This document shows positions 23,570 to 30,809 of a DNA stretch of 32,379 bases, piece by piece. Numbering within the stretch: the stretch's first letter is position 1; every line of letters begins with the position of its first letter. A model generated the notes under the pieces. The model saw nothing but the letters and a program-made list of their open reading frames with translations, was not told where the DNA came from and did no database searches. The position numbers and the translations under genes are program-made. Source of the DNA: a virus. The DNA is taken from positions 1 through 32,379 of IMG/VR virus record IMGVR_UViG_3300024520_000317; one strand, 5' to 3'.

Positions 23570-23808
23570 TTCTTCTTCTTTGGCTTATTATCCTCAGCCC
23601 ATCTCAGGAGAGTTTTGCCCATTATCTGAGCCGACCTACCGCAAGTAAAGCATAGAGTAGCAGTTGAATTAACGTAATGATATGCAGCCTCGTATTGCTT
23701 CTGCTCCTCTCTCGTTAATCTGCCTGAGCTCTGAGCTCCAGCGAACCTCTCCAGCTGGGTCTTATGCTCCTTGATGAATTTAAGTAGCTCTCTCTTGGTC
23801 ATAACCAT
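23566..23808 (-). CDS. Small CxxC protein of unknown function
   Basis: 80 residues, helical and basic, with one CxxC pair (CFTCGRS near residue 53) and a KPKKKK C-terminus that could bind nucleic acid. A single CxxC would need dimerisation or other ligands to hold zinc. It overlaps the membrane-protein gene by 10 nt upstream and the 63-residue gene by 4 nt downstream. Function unknown. Confidence 0.65.
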   Translation of the reverse strand: MVMTKRELLKFIKEHKTQLERFAGAQSSGRLTREEQKQYEAAYHYVNSTATLCFTCGRSAQIMGKTLLRWAEDNKPKKKK

Positions 23809-24059
23809 TCGGACTTATAGATGATTCTCTCAAACAATACTGCTAAGCAAGCCGTTTGAAATGCTATGAGAGCTCCTCCCGTACAAGCTCCGAGAATCAA
23901 GCCCGTCCAAAACGATAAACATAGGGGACAATCAAGAGGCTTGAGTCCGAACTCCTCAGGTAATCCGAGTAGCTTCTTAATCTTCAAGTCCAGCATCAGA
24001 ACCTCCACGAATATCAGAGCCGATACTGCTGCTGCGATTGAGTTTAATAACACGTCCAT
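23799..24059 (-). CDS. Small multi-span membrane protein with CxLC motif
   Basis: 86 residues with hydrophobic segments at about 5-22, 47-62 and 63-78, and the conserved-looking turn DCPLCLSFWTG between the first two. Similar small membrane proteins recur in Bacteroidetes phages and prophages without known function. Its first ~80 bases overlap the 3' end of the sigma-like gene in another frame, an unusually long overlap. Superinfection exclusion or a lysis accessory are possible but unsupported guesses. Confidence 0.65.
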   Translation of the reverse strand: MDVLLNSIAAAVSALIFVEVLMLDLKIKKLLGLPEEFGLKPLDCPLCLSFWTGLILGACTGGALIAFQTACLAVLFERIIYKSEWL

Positions 24060-24540
24060 TGTAATCTTCTTTTAGTTTGGTTATAGTTTTCTTAACGGTA
24101 TTGCCTACGCTCTTGAATGGTATTCCCGTAGCAGCTGAGACCTTTCGATAGCTGCCTTCTTTGAAATAGCTCTTGAGCATATCTCGGTCATACCAATGGT
24201 AGTCATCAAGAAGCTCTTCAAGGATGATTAGATTCTCCTCTTTCTCGAAATCGTAGTCGTTGATATCAGGCATATCCTCCAGCTCTACCTTAGATTGATT
24301 GAGCTGATACTTCCGAGCAAAGGTGCTGCGGTTGCTGGTAGCCATGTTTATCATGGTTCTGATTACATACCAGCGGAGGTATCCTCCTTCGTTTATCTCT
24401 TGCCATTTCTCGGTATCCATCTCGAGAAGCAAGAGAGCTATCTCTTGGATTAAATCATCGGCATTCTGACCTGCTATCCTTCCCGCAAGAGCCGTCAGGC
24501 TGGCGTCAGATAGCAAGTCGAGAATTGCCAAGTCTTTCAT
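23977..24540 (-). CDS. Sigma-70-family-like transcription factor
   Basis: 187 residues. The segment ADDLIQEIALLLLEM (about 27-41) followed by YLRWYVIRTMINMA (54-67) matches sigma region 2, and YRKVSAATGIPFKSVGNTVKKTI (about 131-153) matches the region 4 helix-turn-helix. The last ~20 residues are a disordered tail. It is encoded between replication and modification/late genes, a suitable place for a middle or late sigma factor; it might recognise the bipartite elements at 7262-7300 and 9790-9828. The link is inferred. Confidence 0.72.
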   Translation of the reverse strand: MKDLAILDLLSDASLTALAGRIAGQNADDLIQEIALLLLEMDTEKWQEINEGGYLRWYVIRTMINMATSNRSTFARKYQLNQSKVELEDMPDINDYDFEKEENLIILEELLDDYHWYDRDMLKSYFKEGSYRKVSAATGIPFKSVGNTVKKTITKLKEDYNGRVIKLNRSSSIGSDIRGGSDAGLED

Positions 24541-24777
24541 TTATGCAAAGAAGTAGACAAATAAGCTACTTATCAGCATCAAAATTGCAAAAGTTATTAA
24601 GGTCTTTGTTAGTACCTCCTTGAATTCCTCACCCACGTTTCGTGCTTGGATTTGTTCAGGATGTATGTTCATAAGTTTGAGCTTGATGTCATCCATCATC
24701 TCCAGCTCACGCTCATCGTATTGGTATTCGGTCATCATAATTGCTCTAAGTATTAGAGCTGCTTCTGTCTTTTTCAT
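24541..24777 (-). CDS. Tail-anchored small membrane protein
   Basis: 78 residues from the Met at 24777 (MKKTEAALIL); an upstream ATG at 24837 would add a poor N-terminus that overlaps the preceding gene more deeply. The first ~55 residues are helical and charged, followed by one C-terminal hydrophobic helix (FAILMLISSLFVYFFA) and nothing after it. Unknown function. Stop and the sigma-like start abut. Confidence 0.6.
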   Translation of the reverse strand: MKKTEAALILRAIMMTEYQYDERELEMMDDIKLKLMNIHPEQIQARNVGEEFKEVLTKTLITFAILMLISSLFVYFFA

Positions 24778-24955
24778 AATCAAATTTTCTGTTAAGGTGT
24801 GTTGCTTGGAGTGCCTCGAAATAATCATCAGACTCATATAGTAGTCGTTCTGCTTTTAGCCTAATGTTTTCAAACGCTAATCTGATTGGCTCAGTGTCAT
24901 ATTCTTTTTCTTGCTCAATGCAAAATTCAATCAACTTTATTACGGGTGTTTTCAT
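24746..24955 (-). CDS. Small acidic helical protein of unknown function
   Basis: 69 residues, charged and helical, no motif. Its start is in an ATGA overlap with the small ORF at 24952-25077 and its end overlaps the membrane-protein gene by 32 nt. Base usage is more A/T-rich than neighbours, like the adjacent small genes. No family recognised. Confidence 0.6.
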   Translation of the reverse strand: MKTPVIKLIEFCIEQEKEYDTEPIRLAFENIRLKAERLLYESDDYFEALQATHLNRKFDYEKDRSSSNT

Positions 24956-25077
24956 CTTCTTTGTTTTAGTTTAATGTTTTCAAGCCTTTCTATTGAGCGT
25001 ATAATCCTATCCAGCTTTCTAACTATCTTATCAGCCTTCAATTTATGCCCGTTTAGCTTTACAATCTTACTGCTCAT
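24952..25077 (-). CDS. Very small basic protein (41 residues)
   Basis: An ORF of 41 codons beginning MSSKIVKLNG and ending LKQRR. It fills exactly the gap between two genes, with an 11-nt overlap with the upstream stop and an ATGA overlap with the next start. Strongly basic and amphipathic helical (RKLDRIIRSIERLENI), with heptad-like hydrophobics, so a coiled-coil or nucleic-acid-binding peptide. The precise fit in the overlapping series is the main evidence that it is real. Confidence 0.6.
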   Translation of the reverse strand: MSSKIVKLNGHKLKADKIVRKLDRIIRSIERLENIKLKQRR

Positions 25078-25750
25078 CTTCTTTGGTTAAGCGGTTACAA
25101 TGGAGCTTCATAACTGCGTAATCGAAATGGCTCTTGCTGAGTTTCTTCTTTCTATCATAAAGTTCTTTGTTGCTATTATGATACACTACCGCTATCTGAT
25201 GTACCTCAGCCCTGTCCTTCTTGCTGACATTTAAGATACCTTGCTCCTTCGCATATTTCCGAGCTGCGTGATAATCCCAGCCATACTCAGGCAAAGCTCC
25301 ATGCTTCTCTACGTATTCAAGTAGACCCTCGTATAAGTCCTTCTCTCGGTCTTTATACTCCTCAAGCCTCAAGATATCAGGGTTTGACATCTTAGGTCGG
25401 CTACGCTCATCTCTGCGGTATTGGATATAGGCTGAGAGGATAGTTCCCCACCAACCTACTGATTGCTTCGTGATGTAGGCAATATCTCGAGATGGAGTTA
25501 TCTTCTCGGCAAGTATCAGCTTGACCGCCTTGCCCAGCTCAGATACTTCTATGCTTGGAAACTCAGAGATAAGGAAATCAATTACAGATACCTTCTGAAC
25601 CTGAGTCAGAACGGGAGCATCTATGTATGCGCTTATCTTATCAAGCTGGTCTGCTATCTCAGAAGCTGCCGAGTCCCTCAAGGGTATCGAGGTCTGTATT
25701 GTTCCCGATGCTCTTGAGAGCTTCATCTGCTCTTGTTTTTCCTTTTTCAT
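25067..25750 (-). CDS. Replication-region protein of unknown function
   Basis: 227 residues, soluble, helical and basic. The order (N-terminal helical domain, GWWGTILSAYIQYRRDER near 100-117, then a charged C-terminal half) resembles proteins found beside DUF6291-like initiators in Bacteroidetes phages. No ATPase, nuclease or helicase motif is present. The 5' end overlaps the DUF6291-like gene by 92 nt; starting at Met 9 (25726) would reduce but not remove this. A loader or primosome role is a guess from position. Confidence 0.6.
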   Translation of the reverse strand: MKKEKQEQMKLSRASGTIQTSIPLRDSAASEIADQLDKISAYIDAPVLTQVQKVSVIDFLISEFPSIEVSELGKAVKLILAEKITPSRDIAYITKQSVGWWGTILSAYIQYRRDERSRPKMSNPDILRLEEYKDREKDLYEGLLEYVEKHGALPEYGWDYHAARKYAKEQGILNVSKKDRAEVHQIAVVYHNSNKELYDRKKKLSKSHFDYAVMKLHCNRLTKEDEQ

Positions 25751-26342
25751 TCTTGTTCTTATTTAATTCAAAAATACCTGACCATCCTTGTTCCATAGAT
25801 TGCAAGAGCATAGCCTCAGCCGTTTGGTTATCATATCTGTTAAGCTTTGCTTTCATTCGAGTGATGGCTATCATCGTCATTGGCTTCTTGAGCTGCTTAC
25901 GATGTTGAATAAATTCCTCAAACGTATTATTCAAACTCTCATCAAGAAGCGTATGCTTCTCTATTATCTCATTACCAATAACATTACCAATAACATTACC
26001 AATAACATTACCATTAACATTACCATTATCAGCTTGATTTGCTTGAGTTTGCTTAAGCTCTTCAAGCATTGCTTGCTTTTGCTTGGCTGCTCTTGCGTTT
26101 CCTCCCTTGCGACCAGCCTCAGCTCTCCTCTCTCTGCTCCCGTTCCACTTCTCAAGGTCTCTCTTGAGCTGCTGCTTGATAGGTTCAAAAGTTAATTGAA
26201 CGAGTAGGTTATCAGTCTCAGGCTCGAGGTCATTCACATACCTCAGTATATGCTTGAAGAGCTCTCCAGCATCCTTATCAGGGAGCTTCTCAGCCGTATG
26301 AATAACATCTGCATATAGTATAAACGATTTCTTGTTTTCCAT
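25659..26342 (-). CDS. DUF6291-like putative replication initiator with internal 12-bp repeats
   Basis: 227 residues. The N-terminal ~80 (SFILYADVIHTAEKLPD, then LFKHILRYVNDLEP) match the DUF6291 domain seen in phage replication regions. A basic linker (RAEAGRKGGNARAAKQKQ) and a repetitive Gly-Asn-Val-Ile segment at about 105-124 separate it from a DnaD-like C-terminal part (RMKAKLNRY near 165-173). The repeat-coding DNA, 25971-26030, has the form of iterons inside an initiator gene. It is preceded by a DnaA-domain protein and followed by another replication-region protein. Confidence 0.72.
   Translation of the reverse strand: MENKKSFILYADVIHTAEKLPDKDAGELFKHILRYVNDLEPETDNLLVQLTFEPIKQQLKRDLEKWNGSRERRAEAGRKGGNARAAKQKQAMLEELKQTQANQADNGNVNGNVIGNVIGNVIGNEIIEKHTLLDESLNNTFEEFIQHRKQLKKPMTMIAITRMKAKLNRYDNQTAEAMLLQSMEQGWSGIFELNKNKNEKGKTRADEALKSIGNNTDLDTLEGLGSF
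25971..26030 (-). repeat. Five tandem 12-bp repeats, candidate replication-origin iterons
   Basis: Plus-strand units ATTACCAATAAC: three exact copies (25971-26006), one with a single change (26007-26018) and one with two changes (26019-26030). They encode the V-I-G-N repeats of the DUF6291-like protein. Position inside a putative initiator gene recalls the iterons within lambda O. Confidence 0.85.
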
Positions 26343-26360
26343 GATTGTTATAATGTCAAT

Positions 26361-26864
26361 TTATACCTCTTGAATATCAATTAAGCTCCAGCTTAAAGAC
26401 TTATTCTCTACATCGAACTCGGTCTCATATCCGAACGCATCCAGCATGATTATCAAGTCAGACCTGAGTACTTTATCATAACTCAACCATCCATCCATTG
26501 CCCGTACTCCATGAAGTACCGTAGCATGGTCTCTCCCGAATAGCTGACCTATCTCCGCAAGGGTCATTGTATTTCGAACTATCTGCTTCCGCAGAGCCCA
26601 AAATACGAAGTACCTTGCCGTCTTATACCTTGCCTCTCGAGATGGGCTCTCCAGCTTCTCTCTATCGAGCACGTAATACTGACACCAATACTCGATTAGA
26701 ACCTCTATCTCAGCTGGATTGTAGATTGCTTTGATTACGGGTTTCTTGATATCCTTTTTCTCAGCAGCTATCTTATCAGCTACCTCTTGCATATTAACGC
26801 ATTGAACCAGCTCTGCTATCAGGCTCTGCTGCTTCTCAATTATCTCTCTATACTTATCAACCAT
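26361..26864 (-). CDS. Orphan DnaA domain IV-like DNA-binding protein
   Basis: 167 residues. Residues ~52-125 match the C-terminal DNA-binding domain of DnaA, including the signature LAEIGQLFGRDHATVLHGV (103-121), the helix-turn-helix that reads DnaA boxes. The AAA+ ATPase domain is absent; in front there is only a short coiled-coil-like N-terminus. It may direct or block host DnaA at phage or host origins, or act as part of the phage initiator. It overlaps ninG by 8 nt. Confidence 0.85.
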   Translation of the reverse strand: MVDKYREIIEKQQSLIAELVQCVNMQEVADKIAAEKKDIKKPVIKAIYNPAEIEVLIEYWCQYYVLDREKLESPSREARYKTARYFVFWALRKQIVRNTMTLAEIGQLFGRDHATVLHGVRAMDGWLSYDKVLRSDLIIMLDAFGYETEFDVENKSLSWSLIDIQEV

Positions 26865-27234
26865 GATTTTTGTATTTGTTAATTAGTTCAACTAAATCCG
26901 AATCGCTAAACTTAGCCGTTCGGTTACTCTTATTCATAAGCTCCTCAGCAGTTCCAGCTCCATACTTTTGGTCTATATGGATACTCATCTTATACTGCTG
27001 ACCTTGCTTCCACATATTACATCCAGCACATTGGGCGTGAACATTGGTCTCATCCCATCGAGTAGAATACTTACCTCTGCTCATAAAGTGTCCCGCTTGC
27101 ATCTGCTTAATCGGCTTGACTACTCCGCAAGTTGAGCATGAGCACATATCATCCTGAGAGTCTCTCCTCCTGATGTATTGACTGAATACGGTATCCAGCT
27201 GCTTAACTATTGCTTTCCTACTTCGCTTCTTCAT
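26857..27234 (-). CDS. ninG: NinG/Rap-like recombination nuclease
   Basis: 125 residues. A Cys cluster (CSCSTCG at 31-37), QMQAGHFMSRG, TRWDETNVHAQC and GCNMWKQGQ match the NinG (Rap) family of lambda, whose Cys/His residues form a zinc-containing HNH-like core that acts on branched DNA. It accompanies the ERF annealing protein and exonuclease, consistent with a phage recombination system. It overlaps both neighbours by 4-8 nt. Confidence 0.9.
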   Translation of the reverse strand: MKKRSRKAIVKQLDTVFSQYIRRRDSQDDMCSCSTCGVVKPIKQMQAGHFMSRGKYSTRWDETNVHAQCAGCNMWKQGQQYKMSIHIDQKYGAGTAEELMNKSNRTAKFSDSDLVELINKYKNHG

Positions 27235-27614
27235 AACTCTCTCCTTTCGTAGTCTCTCTGAGCTTGTAATGAATCAACTACCAGCTGCTGCTGCCTGAGC
27301 CGTTGTCTAAGGCTCTCTAAGCACTCATCATACTCAGACAATGTAAGAGCAAGGTAATAACCCTTTGACGAGCTTAGAACGCCTGATATCAAGTCATACA
27401 ATCTGATATGGCTAATCATCTTACGCAGCTTAACGGGAGTGAGCTTATACTTACCCAGCCTTCCCGTAGCGTTTACCTTAGAGCATATCTCTGTTGCTGA
27501 GATAGCTTTCGACTTGCCTAACTTAGTGCGAAGCCCCGCCAATATAATCGGCAAGGCTTCACGCTCCTCAAATGGAGTTAGGTCTTCGGTTATCTTCTCG
27601 AATCCTACTAACAT
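27231..27614 (-). CDS. Putative winged-helix DNA-binding protein
   Basis: 127 residues. Residues ~15-90 look like a winged helix (AISATEICSKVN, then LTPVKLRKMISHIR as recognition-like helix and KGYYLAL as wing), followed by a C-terminal coiled coil rich in Arg/Gln. Proteins like this recur between NinG and ssDNA-binding genes in Bacteroidetes phages. Regulation or a replication accessory role is possible. It shares a base with the ssDNA-binding gene and overlaps ninG by 4 nt. Confidence 0.62.
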   Translation of the reverse strand: MLVGFEKITEDLTPFEEREALPIILAGLRTKLGKSKAISATEICSKVNATGRLGKYKLTPVKLRKMISHIRLYDLISGVLSSSKGYYLALTLSEYDECLESLRQRLRQQQLVVDSLQAQRDYERREL

Positions 27615-27976
27615 CAGAATGGCAAGTTTTCATCTTGTTGCTCGTTGAATTGCTGAGCCATATCTCCCTTGAGAGCTGGGTAAGGATTAACGGCATCAGT
27701 CTGAGCTGCGGCTTGAATCTTCCAAGCTATCAGATTAGTGAACCATCTCTGCTTATACTCCTTGCATTCGATATTGAACTCTACATCGACCTCATCTCCT
27801 ACGCTATTGGAGTACCTCTCCATAGTCTTCGCGAATAGGGTAAAGTGATAGAATGCCTCAGCATCCTTGTAGCCATCATTATTCTGAATGACAAGCTCTG
27901 CTTTAGAGTATTGCTTTCCAGCTTTCGATACTCCTGATACATCGTGATACGATACTACTTTTCCTCTTACTTTCAT
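27614..27976 (-). CDS. DUF3127-like OB-fold ssDNA-binding protein
   Basis: 120 residues. The pattern KGKxx-SG-SK-G-Q-YSKAELVI, a FTLFA strand, GDEVDVEFNIECKEYKQRWFTNLIAWKI is that of DUF3127 OB-fold proteins. The C-terminus ends DENLPF, like the acidic tip of bacterial SSB (DDDIPF) that recruits partner proteins. It probably coats ssDNA for the ERF/exonuclease recombination system and replication. Confidence 0.85.
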   Translation of the reverse strand: MKVRGKVVSYHDVSGVSKAGKQYSKAELVIQNNDGYKDAEAFYHFTLFAKTMERYSNSVGDEVDVEFNIECKEYKQRWFTNLIAWKIQAAAQTDAVNPYPALKGDMAQQFNEQQDENLPF

Positions 27977-27977
27977 G

Positions 27978-28661
27978 TTATTTATTGATTGGTGATAATT
28001 GAGTTAATGTTAAATTGAAATTTCCGCATTCTTCTACTCGGCTCTTGATAGCTTCCCATGCTTCCTCGTCCCATTCTACCTCAAAGGTCTTTACCCTGAG
28101 CTCGATAGGTATATGTCCGAAAGTCATGTTTCTTCGAACCTCATCCTCAGCCGCATCGAGAACCTCCTCAGCTCCCATCCTATAAGCCATAGAATCGAGC
28201 TCTCTTCTTATGAGATGCTCAGGAGTATCTACAAGACAATAGTCGAGATAGGCTTTCCTCTTGCCCGTTAGAGCCATATATCCCATGAGCTGCCAATAAT
28301 AATCCTTATTGGGTATCTCCTCATCGAATAGAGGGTAAGTATCAATACTCCATGAACACTTGATATCCCTGACTGAGTCCTCGTATATCAGGTCAGGAGT
28401 TCCCGTTAGATAATCGTTAGAGAAATGCTCCTCGTTCTTAACTATGAACGGGTCGAGCTCATATCTCCCAGCGACCAATTCAATAGCCTCATCCTCCATG
28501 ATAAGTCCCTTATCAAGATACTTATTGCTAAAGGTTCTACGAACTCCGAGAATCTCCTCCTTAACTATCTGTTTAACGCAGCTCTGAGCAGTCTTAGAAA
28601 GCTCTCCTTTCTTGCGTGAGTTGGTCATTACCTGACCGAGTGAACTACATCTGATTTTCAT
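27978..28661 (-). CDS. YqaJ-like PD-(D/E)XK exonuclease
   Basis: 227 residues. Catalytic residues are D90 (TGTPD), D99 and K101 (DIKCS), followed by the YYWQLMGYMALTG helix with Q124 typical of YqaJ/lambda-exonuclease-like enzymes. It would resect double-stranded ends to give ssDNA for the ERF annealase, whose gene overlaps it by 4 nt upstream. Confidence 0.88.
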   Translation of the reverse strand: MKIRCSSLGQVMTNSRKKGELSKTAQSCVKQIVKEEILGVRRTFSNKYLDKGLIMEDEAIELVAGRYELDPFIVKNEEHFSNDYLTGTPDLIYEDSVRDIKCSWSIDTYPLFDEEIPNKDYYWQLMGYMALTGKRKAYLDYCLVDTPEHLIRRELDSMAYRMGAEEVLDAAEDEVRRNMTFGHIPIELRVKTFEVEWDEEAWEAIKSRVEECGNFNLTLTQLSPINK

Positions 28662-29209
28662 GCTTCTGTTTTATTTGATTCTACAACTATTTGCTTCCAT
28701 ACTGAATCCGAGATGCTAACGTGCTCAGTCATCTCATCTCTACTCATGCCCTCTCCATATCGGTCAACGCAATGCTGGAACATCTTGCTTCCCTTTATTA
28801 CCGCTTTCTTGGCTGGAGCTGGAGCTGCTACCTGAGTTCCAGCTGCATCAGTATCCTCATCTACCACGATGCCCAGCATGGAGCTGAGAGCGTATCTGCG
28901 GTAGTAGGTAATGGCTGAACCATCAGATTGAAATTGATTCATTCCCTTGAGTAGAACTCCATCAGGAATGTCAATAGAGCTGATTTCATACTCTCCTGAT
29001 GAGATATGAACCAGCTTAGTAGTAATAGACCTATCCAGCAGAGGCTGAGATAATACCAATCCATGCTTCCGCAATAGAGGGTCTATTACTTGATGAATAG
29101 CTGGTAGCGCAGCATATTTGTAGCCGTAGCCTTTCGCTCCTTTATTGATGGCTGGACATTCCGCTTGAAAGTCGCTGAGAGCTTGCCATATAGTTTTCTT
29201 CTTTTCCAT
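28658..29209 (-). CDS. erf: ERF-family single-strand annealing protein
   Basis: 183 residues. The N-terminal two-thirds match the ERF family: GYGYKYAALPAIHQVIDPLLRKHGL, then SDGSAITYYRRYALSSMLGIVVDEDTDA. It anneals complementary strands during recombination or genome circularisation. The C-terminal ~50 residues are an Ala/Pro linker and a small helical tail. It overlaps the exonuclease by 4 nt and follows an A-rich leader with no Shine-Dalgarno. Confidence 0.9.
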   Translation of the reverse strand: MEKKKTIWQALSDFQAECPAINKGAKGYGYKYAALPAIHQVIDPLLRKHGLVLSQPLLDRSITTKLVHISSGEYEISSIDIPDGVLLKGMNQFQSDGSAITYYRRYALSSMLGIVVDEDTDAAGTQVAAPAPAKKAVIKGSKMFQHCVDRYGEGMSRDEMTEHVSISDSVWKQIVVESNKTEA

Positions 29210-29218
29210 GATAATTAC

Positions 29219-29443
29219 TTACTTGATTAATTGATTAAGTGGTGTGAAATTGATTCCTCGTTCACGTAGGAACTCGGCAGTAATAGCGTAGATGCGATTG
29301 GCATCAATTCGTCTACTCGGACGATAGGTACTCAGGCAATCCACTACCGTGCTTCTCGGAAAGCCTGACCTCTCCGATACTGCTTTGATTCCTCCGAGAG
29401 GAAGTAGCCGTAGTGTTCGTTTTAATATTGCTTGTTCTTTCAT
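29219..29443 (-). CDS. Small helix-turn-helix protein
   Basis: 74 residues from the ATG at 29443 (MKEQAILKR); the longer ATG at 29518 would extend into the upstream gene. A helix-turn-helix is visible (GGIKAVSERSGFPRSTVVDCL, residues ~20-40), followed by two helices. It may be a Cro-like or early-gene regulator, as it sits between early small genes and the recombination genes. No integrase was found, so it is not evidence of lysogeny by itself. Confidence 0.65.
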   Translation of the reverse strand: MKEQAILKRTLRLLPLGGIKAVSERSGFPRSTVVDCLSTYRPSRRIDANRIYAITAEFLRERGINFTPLNQLIK

Positions 29444-29459
29444 TTCGCTAAGATAACAA

Positions 29460-29711
29460 TTAAGTACCCCGTTGTAGTGCGATATTAGACCCAATCTGAA
29501 CCCAATCGCATAGCTCATTAATACCCAGCTCCATCAATAGTATCTCCATTCTCTCAGGCTTGAGAACGATAACGGCATCCTTAATATCTGAATGTATTAA
29601 CCCCGAAATCATTAACCCGTATCTCTGATTCTCAATACTCATAAATTCAAAGTGCTGACTGATAAACTCTATCAGCTTCTGAGGCTCAATATATCGGCTC
29701 ATCTTATCCAT
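29460..29711 (-). CDS. Small protein of unknown function
   Basis: 83 residues, mixed alpha/beta, acidic, no membrane segment. It overlaps the preceding gene by 13 nt and ends 16 bases before the helix-turn-helix gene. No motif recognised. Confidence 0.6.
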   Translation of the reverse strand: MDKMSRYIEPQKLIEFISQHFEFMSIENQRYGLMISGLIHSDIKDAVIVLKPERMEILLMELGINELCDWVQIGSNIALQRGT

Positions 29712-29911
29712 TGGTAGTCTCCTTTTTCGTTAAAATTATTCATCCAAATCTCAAGCATCATCTTAGCTTGAGGTCGGTCAATTTCAAACATCGTTGCGAT
29801 GTAAGGGACTGCTCCGAACATATTGATGCTATCCTCTATTCTGAGCTGGTTGAGATATTCACAGACCATTACTTCGAGCTCTGAGGCTCTTCTTTTAATT
29901 GGCTCTTCCAT
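29699..29911 (-). CDS. Small helical protein of unknown function
   Basis: 70 residues with a helical pattern (ELEVMVCEYLNQLRI, then IDRPQAKMMLEIWMNNF) suggestive of a compact helical, perhaps HTH-like, domain. It shares one base with the 55-residue gene upstream and overlaps the next by 13 nt. No family recognised. Confidence 0.6.
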   Translation of the reverse strand: MEEPIKRRASELEVMVCEYLNQLRIEDSINMFGAVPYIATMFEIDRPQAKMMLEIWMNNFNEKGDYQWIR

Positions 29912-30078
29912 TATTTCTTCTCTTTCGGATTATCATTCTGAGGAGTCAAGAGAATAACCTCTGTCTCCGTTTCCTTCCACATCTCTACTATCGGCTCATC
30001 CAGCGAATAGTCTATGTAGAATGTCGTATCATGGATAGTGATATACACTACCTCTTGAGTATTTGGCTTGATTATCAT
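29911..30078 (-). CDS. Very small acidic protein (55 residues)
   Basis: A 55-codon ORF, MIIKPNTQEV... to ...NPKEKK, that fills the gap between two genes. Its start is in an ATGA overlap with the 92-residue gene and its stop shares a base with the next start. Beta-rich N-terminal half (VYITIHDTTFYIDY) and a charged tail. Function unknown; precise packing and normal codon use support it. Confidence 0.65.
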   Translation of the reverse strand: MIIKPNTQEVVYITIHDTTFYIDYSLDEPIVEMWKETETEVILLTPQNDNPKEKK

Positions 30079-30353
30079 GGATTCAGATTTACGAGTTTAA
30101 TTCTACCTTCTGCTATCTCCTTTCGAACCTCTCCCGAATCAAGCCCTAACCATTGGTTGCGCCACTTAGAGGTGGTTCGGGAGTAGTCCCAATAATACTC
30201 GTCAAGATAGATATCCTGACCCTCCCATTTACCGATGATTGAGCCGTAGCTCTGAAACCATTCTACGCCATCGTGATTGATGATGAATTGATTAGCTACC
30301 TCCTTATTAGAGGCTCTGCTAACCATATTCTTGACCTTAATAAATTTCTCCAT
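30075..30353 (-). CDS. Small early protein of unknown function
   Basis: 92 residues, aromatic-rich (WEGQDIYLDEYYWDY), soluble, mixed alpha/beta. It is preceded by the leader AATCAAATAATC directly before ATG, shared with neighbouring early genes. No motif recognised; as an early gene it may act on the host. Confidence 0.6.
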   Translation of the reverse strand: MEKFIKVKNMVSRASNKEVANQFIINHDGVEWFQSYGSIIGKWEGQDIYLDEYYWDYSRTTSKWRNQWLGLDSGEVRKEIAEGRIKLVNLNP

Positions 30354-30355
30354 GA

Positions 30356-30547
30356 TTATTTGATTGTTTTTCTGATTACTTCGTCATACAATTCGATTGC
30401 GGCATTTACACGACCATCTCTATACCTATCTACCGCTTCGGAATTGGTTGAAATTGCTGAGTATAATTTGCCATACTTTTCAATGGTCACTTTATAATGC
30501 CCCCAGCCTGCAAATCTGACTGCTTTTACTCTGTCTTGCTTCTTCAT
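30356..30547 (-). CDS. Small early protein of unknown function
   Basis: 63 residues from the ATG at 30547 (MKKQDRVKAV). An upstream ATG at 30571 would only translate the AATCAATAATCAAATAATC leader, so the inner start is preferred. Basic N-terminal half with FAGWGHYKVTIEKYGK, then a helix. No AGCT tetramer occurs in it, unlike most of the genome, so it may be a recent arrival. Function unknown. Confidence 0.58.
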   Translation of the reverse strand: MKKQDRVKAVRFAGWGHYKVTIEKYGKLYSAISTNSEAVDRYRDGRVNAAIELYDEVIRKTIK

Positions 30548-30557
30548 GATTATTTGA

Positions 30558-30809
30558 TTATTGATTTCCATAATTAACTCTTAACCCTTTCTTACGCAAG
30601 GCTTTCACATGCTTAACATGCCCTTTCATTATCTGACAAGCTGATGATTTGCTCTCAATACCTGAGGAGATAATAAACCACTCCTCAGACTGATACCAAG
30701 TCTTCTGACCCACCATCATATTATGCTTATTCGGAGCTACCTTATAATACCGAGCTCTCTCATCCTTATTAACTATTACCATCCATTCCATACTATTCTG
30801 CTTTTCCAT
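30558..30809 (-). CDS. Small basic early protein of unknown function
   Basis: 83 residues, basic, with several His/Lys residues in the C-terminal third (GHVKHVKALRKKG). Preceded by an AATCAATAATC leader. Not membrane-associated. Its C-terminal codons overlap the leader of the next gene. No family recognised; nucleic-acid binding is possible from charge alone. Confidence 0.58.
   Translation of the reverse strand: MEKQNSMEWMVIVNKDERARYYKVAPNKHNMMVGQKTWYQSEEWFIISSGIESKSSACQIMKGHVKHVKALRKKGLRVNYGNQ

Noticed and set aside
25971-26030. CRISPR-like array
   Set aside because: The five 12-bp units are contiguous with no spacers and are coding.
25964-26188. Minus-strand ORF of 74 codons in another frame with a Met/Val/Leu-rich repeat
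   Set aside because: Out-of-frame reading of the same 12-bp repeats inside the DUF6291-like gene.
25788-26195. Plus-strand ORF of 135 codons
   Set aside because: Shadow of the DUF6291-like gene; the Ile/Thr/Asn repeat is simply the antisense of the 12-bp repeats.
29219-29443. Lysogeny repressor
   Set aside because: Only a small HTH is visible; there is no integrase, recombinase or attachment site, so a temperate life cycle is not supported.
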